Source: Truepera sp. | GTDB lineage: Bacteria; Deinococcota; Deinococci; Deinococcales; Trueperaceae | NCBI GenBank assembly: GCA_018333775.1 | Contig: JAGXSO010000017.1 | Coordinates: 1 to 17,443, forward strand | Length of the DNA: 17,443 bases | Reading direction: 5' to 3' | In this document: one piece after another, positions 6,351 through 12,611 of the stretch | How the letters are laid out: every line of letters begins with the position of its first letter | How positions within the stretch are numbered: the stretch's first letter is position 1 | Made by a program: the position numbers and the translations under genes | Notes under the pieces: model-generated | Databases searched by the model: none | Told to the model about the DNA's origin: nothing | What the model saw: only the letters and a program-made list of their open reading frames with translations

Positions 6351-6613
6351 AGCTCTCGCTGGGGCAACGCTTGCTGCTGGCCCCGCTACGGTTTTATCGG
6401 CGCGTGCTGTCGCCACTTAAGCCGCAGCCAACCTGCCGCTTTTATCCGACTTGCAGCGCTTACGCTGTGGAGGCAGTCAGTCAGCGCGGTGCGCTTCTTG
6501 GCTTAGGGTTAGCTGTGTGGCGGCTGCTTAAGTGTCACCCCTTCCACCCTGGCGGCTTCGACCCCGTTCCGCCCAGGCGGGCGCACCCCCAAGCTATGCT
6601 GGAGGAATCTTGA
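6347..6613 (+). CDS. yidD: Membrane protein insertion efficiency factor YidD
   Basis: The 88-residue protein carries the YidD signature: [20 protein letters not shown] with a following SAYA (about residues 17-40), then [17 protein letters not shown] (about 59-75). It is a small peripheral protein of the inner membrane face thought to assist YidC/Sec insertion. The ATG overlaps the rnpA stop by 4 nt (ATGA), and its own stop overlaps the yidC TTG start, so it is translationally coupled on both sides. Confidence 0.95.
   Translation: MKLSLGQRLLLAPLRFYRRVLSPLKPQPTCRFYPTCSAYAVEAVSQRGALLGLGLAVWRLLKCHPFHPGGFDPVPPRRAHPQAMLEES
6601..6606 (+). promoter_or_regulatory. Ribosome binding site fixing the yidC TTG start
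   Basis: GGAGGA inside the last codons of yidD lies 3 nt before TTG 6610. It decides the yidC start, because no ATG or GTG is placed before the signal-like first helix. Confidence 0.6.
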
Positions 6614-8136
6614 TTACCCGTATACTGTTGATAAGTCTGGTGCTCCTAAGCTCGCTGGCCTGGGCGCGGGTTGAGTTCGAAATCACCCCCTTTAGCGCAC
6701 AGGATTTCCGCGATGCGCAGCGCCTGGCTGAGCTGTGCGCACAGGATGCCACCTCGTTCTGGTGTCTTCAGCAGGGTGCCGAGCTAACGCTGCTTACCAC
6801 CAAGGGCTATGATGCCGTGTTCAATGCCGCCGGCGAGATAGTGGCGCTATTTGCCAAAGGCTTGCAGCGCGGGCAGGACTTCGGGGGCGCTTATTATCTC
6901 GATGGTCATGTGAATCTGATTCCGATGCGGGCTGTGCTGCCAGGATTGGCGCTGTTAATCAACGAGGAGTATCTAGTTCCGGAGCAGCCTACTGGAGCTT
7001 GGCAGCGACTTGACGAGAACACCTACCGGGGGGTATTCAGCTACCGGCTAGGTGACTATCTGGTTGAGCGCGAAGTGCGGGTCTACGCCAACCGTATTGC
7101 CATGGACCTGTCGCTTACAGTGCGCTATCAAGGCGAGGAGCCGCGGGAGGCGCCGGTGCAGTTGGCTGTAGCCGTGCCGGGCATTGCGCGGGAGGCTGCG
7201 CCGGTAATTAAGATCGGCCAGGCCGGCTCCTTTTGGGCCAATCCGTTACCGCAGCCGATAGTTAACCCTGATTACATCTCATTCCAGAGTAACGACCATA
7301 ACACCGGTTACGCGCTGATCCTGCGCCCTGCGCTCGGCTTGGCTGGCGAACTGGCGGCGCTGTCACTCCCGCCGGGGCGCATCGCCATGACCCGCACACT
7401 GCCACCGGAGGCAGAGGCGGCGCGCTTTGAGTTGCAGTTCTATGGCGGCCCTAACGAGCTGATCCGCTTTCATCAAGAGGGCCTGCTGGCCTTGCCAGGA
7501 CTGTTTCGGCCCAACTTGATGGGCCAGCTCTCGCTTGGCATCGTCTGGGTATTAGAGGCCATCCATCAGGTGGTGGGCGGTTGGGGGCTGTCCATTATCG
7601 TGTTAACTTTGCTCTTTCGGGTGCTGGTCTGGCCGCTGATTACTGTCCAGACCAGGTCGATGGTGGGGATGCAGCAGCTGCAGCCCAAGCTCCAAGCGCT
7701 GCAGAAGAAATACAAGGATAATCGCGAAAAGCTCACTCAGGAGACGATGAAACTCTATCAGGAGGCCGGGGTCAATCCGGCTGCCGGCTGTCTACCGATC
7801 TTTTTACAGATGCCGATTTTTATCATCCTGTGGCGCATCTTTACCAACTTCGAATTCGGCGAGGGCTTCTTGTGGATCCCTGACCTAGGGCTACCCGATC
7901 CGTTTTTTATTCTGCCGATACTTTATGTCGGGGTGATGGTGGGTCAGGCCTACATCATGGCCAAGGACAATCCCCAATCGTTCCGGATGCAGCTGATGAT
8001 TAGCCTGGTGTTCGTTTTCTTCATCTTCGCATTTCCGGCTGGCGTTACGTTATACTGGGTTGTTTCAATGCTGGTGCAGGTTGGCCAACACTATCTCATT
8101 CAACGTAGCGTAGCGGCACAGGCAGCCGCTACCTGA
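6610..8136 (+). CDS. yidC: Membrane protein insertase YidC (long, five-helix form)
   Basis: YidC inserts and folds inner membrane proteins, alone or with SecYEG. From TTG 6610 the protein has 508 residues. It has a first helix ([15 protein letters not shown], about 5-19), a large beta-rich periplasmic P1 domain (about 20-300), then the conserved core from [20 protein letters not shown]. In the core, [10 protein letters not shown] contains the groove arginine, followed by a charged coiled hairpin ([19 protein letters not shown]), [11 protein letters not shown], and the last helices ending [19 protein letters not shown]. The frame is open from 6532, but that part overlaps yidD in another frame and lacks a signal helix. 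TTGA joins the yidD stop and this start. jag follows after 8 nt. Confidence 0.95.
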   Translation: MITRILLISLVLLSSLAWARVEFEITPFSAQDFRDAQRLAELCAQDATSFWCLQQGAELTLLTTKGYDAVFNAAGEIVALFAKGLQRGQDFGGAYYLDGHVNLIPMRAVLPGLALLINEEYLVPEQPTGAWQRLDENTYRGVFSYRLGDYLVEREVRVYANRIAMDLSLTVRYQGEEPREAPVQLAVAVPGIAREAAPVIKIGQAGSFWANPLPQPIVNPDYISFQSNDHNTGYALILRPALGLAGELAALSLPPGRIAMTRTLPPEAEAARFELQFYGGPNELIRFHQEGLLALPGLFRPNLMGQLSLGIVWVLEAIHQVVGGWGLSIIVLTLLFRVLVWPLITVQTRSMVGMQQLQPKLQALQKKYKDNREKLTQETMKLYQEAGVNPAAGCLPIFLQMPIFIILWRIFTNFEFGEGFLWIPDLGLPDPFFILPILYVGVMVGQAYIMAKDNPQSFRMQLMISLVFVFFIFAFPAGVTLYWVVSMLVQVGQHYLIQRSVAAQAAAT

Positions 8137-8144
8137 GGGATGCT

Positions 8145-8726
8145 ATGGCTGATAAGGACTTAGACGCTTACCTCGCCAACCTTGGTATCGACACTGCCGA
8201 AAGAGAGGTCTTTAGCGCTCCCGAGGCGGCCACCGAGCCGGTGGTCGAAGAGGGACGGCTGTCGCTGGTAGTAACAGGCTCAGCCATTGAGCGCTGCGAG
8301 ACCTTTCTGGTCAACCTGCTGCTCCATCTCGACCCGGCCTATGCGGTGGAAGTCGAGGCGGTGGAAGGCGGCATCCAAGCCAACATTTACGGCGGCGACC
8401 CCGGCAAAATTATCGGTCGGGGTGGGCGCACCTTGGCAGCCTTGGAGTACCTCACCAACGCGGTGGTGAACTTAGAAGAGAGCGAGCACCGCGGCCGCAT
8501 AACCGTCGATGTGGGCGGTTACAAGGCTCGCCGCGATGAGCGGCTGCGCAAAATTGCCCGGCAGGCGGCGGCGCGCGCGCGCAAGACCGGCTTTGCGGTT
8601 GAGCTTGACCCCATGAGCCCGGCAGAGCGGCGGATCATTCACGTCACCCTGGCCGATGACCCACATGTAATCAGCGAGTCTGACGGTGAGGGGCGCAACC
8701 GCCGCGTGGTAGTTAAGCCCGCGTAA
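8145..8726 (+). CDS. jag: Jag/KhpB-like RNA-binding protein (KH and R3H domains)
   Basis: The 193-residue protein has a KH domain with the GxxG loop in PGKIIGRGGRTLAALEYL (about residues 84-105). A C-terminal R3H domain follows, with RDERLRKIARQAAARA (about 126-141) and the R-x3-H motif in MSPAERRIIH (about 157-166). Jag/KhpB proteins bind many RNAs and are nearly always next to yidC. The usual N-terminal Jag_N domain is not obvious; the first 45 residues are acidic and low in similarity. A GAGGG ribosome site precedes ATG 8145. The TAA stop shares its last base with the ATG of the next gene (TAATG). Confidence 0.93.
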   Translation: MADKDLDAYLANLGIDTAEREVFSAPEAATEPVVEEGRLSLVVTGSAIERCETFLVNLLLHLDPAYAVEVEAVEGGIQANIYGGDPGKIIGRGGRTLAALEYLTNAVVNLEESEHRGRITVDVGGYKARRDERLRKIARQAAARARKTGFAVELDPMSPAERRIIHVTLADDPHVISESDGEGRNRRVVVKPA

Positions 8727-9673
8727 TGCTGCTGGCCGAGATCCGCCACGCCTGCGCCGAGGTGGCCCGGCGCGCCCGCTTCGTGCGGCTTAACCAGGAG
8801 CGCTTAGCCGACTATGCCCGGGCGTTGCCGCTGGAGCGCTTGCAGCCTAGCTACGACACCCGTCATCACTATCTGGGTCCGCCCGAGGCTACAGCTGCTT
8901 ATATCCTCACCCTCGATGCGATCAATTTTGGCTCGGGCTACTTCCCGCAGCTTAATAAGCGCCCCGGCCTGTCGGGGTACTTTACCGTCGCCCTGTCCTT
9001 AAAAGAGGTTTTTGAGGGTCACGGCCCGCTCTCAGCCGAGGCGCTGCGCGACTTAAGCGTCGAGCGCTGCGCCGCTATGTTCGGCCAAACTCATACGGCT
9101 GGGCTGCCGCTGATGCGGCTTTTCACTCAGGCCCTTAACGACCTGGGTAGCTACCTGCTCGAGCGCTTCGGCGGCAGCTTCACAGCCCTGGTCGCTGCCG
9201 CTGAGCATTCCGCCGAGCGGCTGGTAAAACTGCTCTTGCCGATGCCCTACTTTCAGGACGTGAGCGACTATCAAGGGCTGCGCGTCCCCTTTTACAAGCG
9301 GGCGCAGATTGCCGCTTCTGACCTGGCGCTGGCGTTTGGCGGGCAGGGCTATGGGTGCTTTGACGATCTGGCCGCGCTCACCATCTTTGCTGACAACCTG
9401 GTGCCGCACGTGCTGCGCGTCGATGGCCTGCTCGACTATGACGAGGAGTTGGCGGCCCGGATCGCGCGCGGTGAGCTGCTCGAGGCCGGTTCGCTGCCGG
9501 AGATCGAGATCCGCGCGGTAGCCGTCCACGCCGTCGAGATGCTGGTGGCGGTGTTGCGGCAGGGCGGCTCGGCTGTCACGGCTCAGCAGCTCGATATCCT
9601 GCTCTGGAACCGGGGCCAGGAGGCGCGCTATAAGGTGCTACCGCGCCACCGGACGCGCACCGTCTTTTACTGA
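8726..9673 (+). CDS. Queuosine 5'-phosphate N-glycosylase/hydrolase (Qng1, DUF2419)
   Basis: The 315-residue product matches the DUF2419/Qng1 family, whose members release queuine base from queuosine 5'-monophosphate for salvage into tRNA. Family blocks are easy to see: LDAINFGSGYFP (63-74), VPFYKRAQI (187-195), LTIFADNLVPHVLR (218-231), EIEIRAVAVHAVE (259-271), LDILLWNRGQ (289-298) and the C-terminal RTRTVFY. Length is typical, and no block is missing. The family is best known in eukaryotes and is patchy in bacteria. The start overlaps the jag stop by one base, so it is likely co-translated with the yidC-jag unit. tgt, queuine transporters and de novo queuosine genes are not in the window. 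Confidence 0.88.
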   Translation: MLLAEIRHACAEVARRARFVRLNQERLADYARALPLERLQPSYDTRHHYLGPPEATAAYILTLDAINFGSGYFPQLNKRPGLSGYFTVALSLKEVFEGHGPLSAEALRDLSVERCAAMFGQTHTAGLPLMRLFTQALNDLGSYLLERFGGSFTALVAAAEHSAERLVKLLLPMPYFQDVSDYQGLRVPFYKRAQIAASDLALAFGGQGYGCFDDLAALTIFADNLVPHVLRVDGLLDYDEELAARIARGELLEAGSLPEIEIRAVAVHAVEMLVAVLRQGGSAVTAQQLDILLWNRGQEARYKVLPRHRTRTVFY

Positions 9674-9694
9674 GGTTGCCCCGCCGGCGGCTGG

Positions 9695-9700
9695 TATGCT
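9695..9700 (+). promoter_or_regulatory. Extended -10 promoter of rpsT (TGGTATGCT)
   Basis: TATGCT with the extended -10 dinucleotide TG at 9692-9693 lies in the 63-nt gap between the Qng1 gene and rpsT. Transcription would start near 9707, giving a leader of about 30 nt with AAGGAGGA before the ATG. Confidence 0.5.
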
Positions 9701-9736
9701 ACGCTGTTACGGCTGCTTCGCGCAGCAAGGAGGACT

Positions 9737-10009
9737 ATGGCTCGCAACAGGTCGGCGATGAAGCATCATCGCCAGTCGGAACAGAAACGCCTGGTCAATC
9801 GCTCACGCAAGAGCGCGATCCGCACCTTTACCAAAAAGGCAGTGGTGGCGGCAGAGTCAGGCGACGGGGCAGCGTCTAAGTACCAGCGCGTGGCCGTCAG
9901 CTTGATAGATAAGGCCGCCGCCGGTTCGACCATACACAAACGCACCGCGGCCCGCAAGAAGTCGCGCCTGGCCAAGCGGCTTAACAAGGCTACAGCGGTC
10001 CAGGCGTAA
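9737..10009 (+). CDS. rpsT: 30S ribosomal protein S20
   Basis: The 90-residue, strongly basic protein begins [20 protein letters not shown] and continues [14 protein letters not shown], the S20 pattern. It ends with the typical [20 protein letters not shown]20 binds 16S rRNA early in small-subunit assembly. A strong AAGGAGGA ribosome site is 5 nt before ATG 9737, and it has its own extended -10 box. It is the last plus-strand gene; the next genes face it. Confidence 0.96.
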   Translation: MARNRSAMKHHRQSEQKRLVNRSRKSAIRTFTKKAVVAAESGDGAASKYQRVAVSLIDKAAAGSTIHKRTAARKKSRLAKRLNKATAVQA

Positions 10010-10013
10010 GCCT

Positions 10014-10241
10014 CTAGTGGGGCAGTGGGCCGTAGATCAGCGCCTTAGGAGTTTCTGCGCTTACCCGACAGGAGCGAACTCCTCGGCGCCCCGCCGGCAT
10101 CGCAAAAAAAGTTACCCCGCCAGGAGCGCCGAAGCGGTGCAGCTCAGCCAGCCTAAAGCGTGCGCCGTCGAAGCGGCCTTGGAGCACGCGCCCGCCGGAG
10201 GCACCCAGATCGACGGCCAGAAAGTTGCCGACCTCACCCAT
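10014..10241 (-). pseudogene. Truncated FGGY sugar kinase, rhamnulokinase-like N-terminus
   Basis: From ATG 10241 the frame reads MGEVGNFLAVDLGASGGRVL followed by QGRFDGARFRLAELHRF. This is the start of the FGGY kinase fold, with the first phosphate-binding D-L-G-A-x-x-G-R motif, closest in style to RhaB. After about residue 40 similarity stops: the next 33 residues look random and end at TAG 10014. A complete kinase would be near 480 residues, so over 90% is missing, and no other frame restores the family pattern. The start overlaps the aldolase stop (ATGGGTGA), as in an intact operon. It is probably the scar of a deletion that brought rpsT next to the aldolase. Confidence 0.65.
10040..10089. 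repeat. Long imperfect stem-loop downstream of rpsT
   Basis: GCGCC-TT-AGGAGTT (10040-10053) pairs with AACTCCT-C-GGCGC (10077-10089), 12 base pairs around a TT/C internal loop. Inside it, CGCT (10058-10061) can also pair with AGCG (10073-10076). It starts 31 nt after the rpsT stop and lies in the non-homologous tail of the broken kinase. It could be a terminator between the converging rpsT and aldolase transcripts, though no T-tract follows on either strand. Confidence 0.45.
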
Positions 10242-11013
10242 CGGCCCCGCCCCCCCGCACCAGCTCGCGGCGCCGGTGTTGCTCATCCAGCCGACGGTCG
10301 AGCTGCTCGACGTCGGCGGTAGGTAGATAGCTGGGCCCGCCGAGCGCATAGCTCCCCCACAGGATGCGCGCCCACTTATCCGCCATCAGCAGGATGTTCA
10401 TGACCTCTGTGGCGCTGTTACCGAGGGCAGTGACGCCGTGATTTTCCAGCAGCAGGAGTTTGGGCGGCTCGCCATAAACGCCTTGGTAGCGCGCGAGTTC
10501 GGCGCGGACCGCCTTGGCCAGAGCAAAGCCGGGATCGACGTAAGGGACAACGGCGGGCGCCTTGCCACAAACGACCACGGCGTCGGGAAACAGGTGTCCC
10601 AGAAACGGCCTAGCGCCGAGCCGACTGCACAGGATCCGGTTGGCCGATAGCGGATGCGCGTGGCCGACCCAGCGGGCGCCACCCTCGCTGAGGCAAACGG
10701 CGTGAAAGAAGGTCTCGACCGAGGGCTTTTTATGAGCCTCGTCGACCCGCGCGGCCAGCAGCGCCGCTTCGATCTTCTGTTCGTCTAAATGGTCGTGCAG
10801 AAGCAATTCTAAGACCGGCTCGAGGCGCACGCGGCTCACCCCGGCCTCGTCGAGCGTGGCCAGGCTGCTGCCGGAGGCCTTGATCCAAAAGGTCCCGTCA
10901 TGGCAACTGGCGCTGACGTTCCCCTCGCCCAAGAGGGCGAGCTGTCGCGCTTCCTGGCCCAGCTCGCGTGCCAGCCTGAGCAGCTCCTGTCGGATGTTGT
11001 TAAGCGCGGTCAT
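10234..11013 (-). CDS. Class II (zinc) aldolase/adducin family protein, probably a sugar-phosphate aldolase
   Basis: The 259-residue protein has the class II aldolase/adducin fold. LALLGEGNVSA (near residue 28) and KASGSSLATL (near 48) are the phosphate-binding segments. Glu in SVETFFH, His-x-His in VGHAHPLSANR and His in LLENHGVTALG are the likely catalytic glutamate and zinc ligands. Family members cleave L-fuculose-, L-rhamnulose- or L-ribulose-type phosphates to dihydroxyacetone phosphate and an aldehyde, or act as epimerases. The broken rhamnulokinase-like gene that overlaps its end favours a rhamnose/fucose role, but this is inference. ATG 11013 is chosen over the adjacent GTG 11016 because it lies 7 nt after GAGG. 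With the kinase gone, the pathway here is probably not functional unless completed elsewhere. Confidence 0.8.
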   Translation of the reverse strand: MTALNNIRQELLRLARELGQEARQLALLGEGNVSASCHDGTFWIKASGSSLATLDEAGVSRVRLEPVLELLLHDHLDEQKIEAALLAARVDEAHKKPSVETFFHAVCLSEGGARWVGHAHPLSANRILCSRLGARPFLGHLFPDAVVVCGKAPAVVPYVDPGFALAKAVRAELARYQGVYGEPPKLLLLENHGVTALGNSATEVMNILLMADKWARILWGSYALGGPSYLPTADVEQLDRRLDEQHRRRELVRGGGADG

Positions 11014-11027
11014 CACATTACCTCTTA

Positions 11028-11192
11028 TCAGTTTCCTAGCATCTTGGCAATCTTTGCTGCCAGATCCTGTGCGGCTTCCGGCGTCAGTGCGCCCAGCTCG
11101 TTCTTTAGCCTTAGACCACAGACGCCGCTGGCAAAGCGAAAGACACTAGCCGCGAGGAGGCCGTGCTCGAGCACCAAGCTCAAGAGCACGGC
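11028..11192 (-). pseudogene. Short coding remnant upstream of the aldolase
   Basis: A 54-codon open stretch runs from just after TAG 11195-11193 to TGA 11030-11028, reading LVLEHGLLAASVFRFASGVC and ending GALTPEAAQDLAAKIAKMLG and N. The last part looks like a genuine C-terminal amphipathic helix, 14 nt before the aldolase start. The VFRFASGVxGL and GALTP stretch faintly recalls the end of PfkB-type sugar kinases, but this is not a firm match. The upstream part of any such gene is absent. It may be the tail of a deleted sugar gene or a chance frame. Confidence 0.25.
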
Positions 11193-11193
11193 C
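11159..11193. repeat. Perfect 10-bp inverted repeat (GGCCGTGCTC/GAGCACGGCC)
   Basis: Arms at 11159-11168 and 11184-11193 flank a 15-nt spacer. The GC-rich hairpin lies between the aldolase remnant and the antitoxin gene. It could end transcription from the toxin-antitoxin side, but there is no T-tract, or it could mark a rearrangement boundary. Confidence 0.4.
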
Positions 11194-11269
11194 TAAATGG
11201 ATGAAGTTGCTTATGCCTAAAGCCGCACCCCCTTTCGATGAAACTGGCTGCGTCCCTTGCAGCGTGTTG

Positions 11270-11461
11270 TTATGCCTCTTCAAATTCGACAGATGTTTCG
11301 TGCTCTTGCCTTAGACGTGGTGGGTCGGTTACCAGCCTATCAGACACCTCATTTTGCACCTTTAGCGCCTGTACATAGATGTTGGCAAAGCTATTGCCAG
11401 ACTCCGCTTCAAGTTCAAGCCGCACACGGCGGACTTCAGTAACGATCGGATCTTCCCACAT
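11270..11461 (-). CDS. Small putative antitoxin paired with the PIN toxin
   Basis: The 63-residue acidic protein begins MWEDPIVTEVRRVRLELEAE and has a helical N-terminal half with conserved-looking WEDPIV and YVQALK. Short proteins starting MW(x)DPIVEE(V/I)R are often encoded next to PIN genes, notably in cyanobacteria, from general knowledge of the family. No standard DNA-binding domain (AbrB, RHH, Phd) is obvious. ATG 11461 lies 2 nt after the toxin stop, and the toxin's last codons supply a GGAGGT ribosome site, so translation is coupled to the toxin. The frame could start further up, but that would overlap the toxin. The antitoxin role is inferred from position and size. Confidence 0.6.
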   Translation of the reverse strand: MWEDPIVTEVRRVRLELEAESGNSFANIYVQALKVQNEVSDRLVTDPPRLRQEHETSVEFEEA

Positions 11462-11463
11462 GC

Positions 11464-11937
11464 TTAGACCTCCATCAGTTCTTCTGGTGTGCATAAAACG
11501 GGTGTGGGAACGCCTAAACGAGCATTGATGTCAAACAGCATCCTCTGCACGCGCCCACTGGCAATGTGCCGACAGTTCCAGCTCAGGACGTAGTCCATTC
11601 TATACCAAACGGCGATCGCAAGATGAAACGCATCGAGCTTAGCTTTTTCTGGCAAGTCGATAGCGTCAAAGTATGTGTTGGCGAGCCCTTGCACCTCTTC
11701 ATTGAGAGCCAGAACGGGCATAGCCGAGATGGCTGCAAGCCGTTTGTTGGCAAGGTCGCTATCCCCTCTGGAAACCTCTTGCAGGACAAAGGGCGAAACG
11801 AAGCAGTCGGTTTCAGGACGAACCTGCTCCCACCACTCTGCGGTGATTTGCTGATGGGCAGCAACGATGAGATCGCGACTCGGTTTGGCCGTGAGATAGC
11901 TGATGATGGTGGTCTCGAGGTAGACGGTGGCCTTCAC
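11464..11937 (-). CDS. PIN-domain ribonuclease, VapC-like toxin
   Basis: From GTG 11937 the protein has 157 residues, starting VKATVYLETTIISYLTAKPS. PIN acidic residues are Glu8 (in YLETT, replacing the usual Asp), Glu54 (LQEVSRGD) and Asp102 (KLDAFHLAIA), with LSWN (118-121) near the fourth position. PIN toxins of this kind are Mg-dependent RNases that cut tRNA, rRNA or mRNA. The frame stays open upstream to 12048, but that stretch looks unlike the family. A TATGCT box lies exactly 6 nt before GTG 11937, supporting this start and leaderless expression. The toxin gene comes before the antitoxin, the reverse of vapBC. The first acid is still acidic, so the enzyme may be active. Confidence 0.82.
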   Translation of the reverse strand: MKATVYLETTIISYLTAKPSRDLIVAAHQQITAEWWEQVRPETDCFVSPFVLQEVSRGDSDLANKRLAAISAMPVLALNEEVQGLANTYFDAIDLPEKAKLDAFHLAIAVWYRMDYVLSWNCRHIASGRVQRMLFDINARLGVPTPVLCTPEELMEV

Positions 11938-11943
11938 CACTAC

Positions 11944-11949
11944 AGCATA
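11944..11949 (-). promoter_or_regulatory. Leaderless -10 box (TATGCT) for the PIN toxin pair
   Basis: TATGCT on the minus strand is followed by 6 nt and the toxin GTG start. The spacing equals that at PP2C, gatA and the EamA transporter. No ribosome site precedes this GTG. Confidence 0.5.
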
Positions 11950-12080
11950 GCAAAAGGGTTGAATCTCGCTCGGTATAGACTGGTTGCTGAAGGAGCGATT
12001 CTCGACGGTGTAGGGGGCGATAGCGTAGCGAATCAGCATTGGCGTCACTAGGGTGCTATCTGCCGCAAGCTAGGGCTAAG

Positions 12081-12611
12081 CTATGGGTTCCTGCTTTGCC
12101 GGCCTGACCGAGCCGACACGTGCTGGTGCCCACGCCGTTCCTTGAACCGCTCAAGATAGATCAGCAGCAGCACGGCAAACAGGGCGGCCAGGCCGTGCAG
12201 GCTGATCCAGGTGCGGGCTGAGGGTTCCCAGGGGAGGTTGATGGCGAAGAGAGGTTGATACGAGACCAACCAGACAAAGAGTTGCGGCGCAATGTAAAGC
12301 AGTGGCGAGATCAAAATAGCCGGATAGCGCCAGGCGTACTCCAGCCCGGCCATGGCAAGCAGCCCTGAGCTGAGAATCAGCGGCAGCATCACCAGCCAGT
12401 TCGGGTCGCCGGTCAGCAGCCCGGCTGGCGGGACCAGCAGGGCTACCAGATAGGCCAGGGTGATGCCACCCCAGCTAAAGGCGGCGTAACTCAAGAGCAA
12501 GATGCCGAGGCTGCGCAGCAGCATGGGCAGCGGCGACACTACCAGCACCAGCGCCAACAGCACCAGAAACAGGCTGATGATGACGCGCTGAAAGTCGCTG
12601 GGGCGGGTCAT
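12081..12611 (-). CDS. Hypothetical multi-pass membrane protein coupled to uvrA
   Basis: The 176-residue product is not recognised. It has about five hydrophobic helices (roughly residues 10-28, 31-60, 72-90, 96-116 and 136-153) and a basic, hydrophilic C-terminal tail ([10 protein letters not shown] onward), likely cytoplasmic. No catalytic motif is visible. ATG 12611 overlaps the uvrA stop by 4 nt (ATGA), so it is probably co-translated with uvrA, although a link to DNA repair is unproven. Confidence 0.7.
   Translation of the reverse strand: MTRPSDFQRVIISLFLVLLALVLVVSPLPMLLRSLGILLLSYAAFSWGGITLAYLVALLVPPAGLLTGDPNWLVMLPLILSSGLLAMAGLEYAWRYPAILISPLLYIAPQLFVWLVSYQPLFAINLPWEPSARTWISLHGLAALFAVLLLIYLERFKERRGHQHVSARSGRQSRNP

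Noticed and set aside
6532..6609. Upstream extension of the yidC frame
   Set aside because: It overlaps the conserved end of yidD and would bury the first membrane helix; TTG 6610 has the ribosome site.
9674..9694. CCGCCGGCGG palindrome after the Qng1 gene as a terminator
   Set aside because: Too short to leave a loop, with no T-tract; it lies in the rpsT promoter region.
10104..10110. Run of seven A as a frameshift site that could restore the kinase
   Set aside because: Reading the other frames beyond the run does not recover any FGGY kinase sequence.
10242..10349. Upstream extension of the truncated kinase frame
   Set aside because: It lies wholly inside the aldolase coding region; kinase homology begins at ATG 10241.
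11938..12048. 37-codon N-terminal extension of the PIN toxin frame
   Set aside because: The sequence does not resemble PIN proteins, and the -10 box at 11944-11949 lies inside it.
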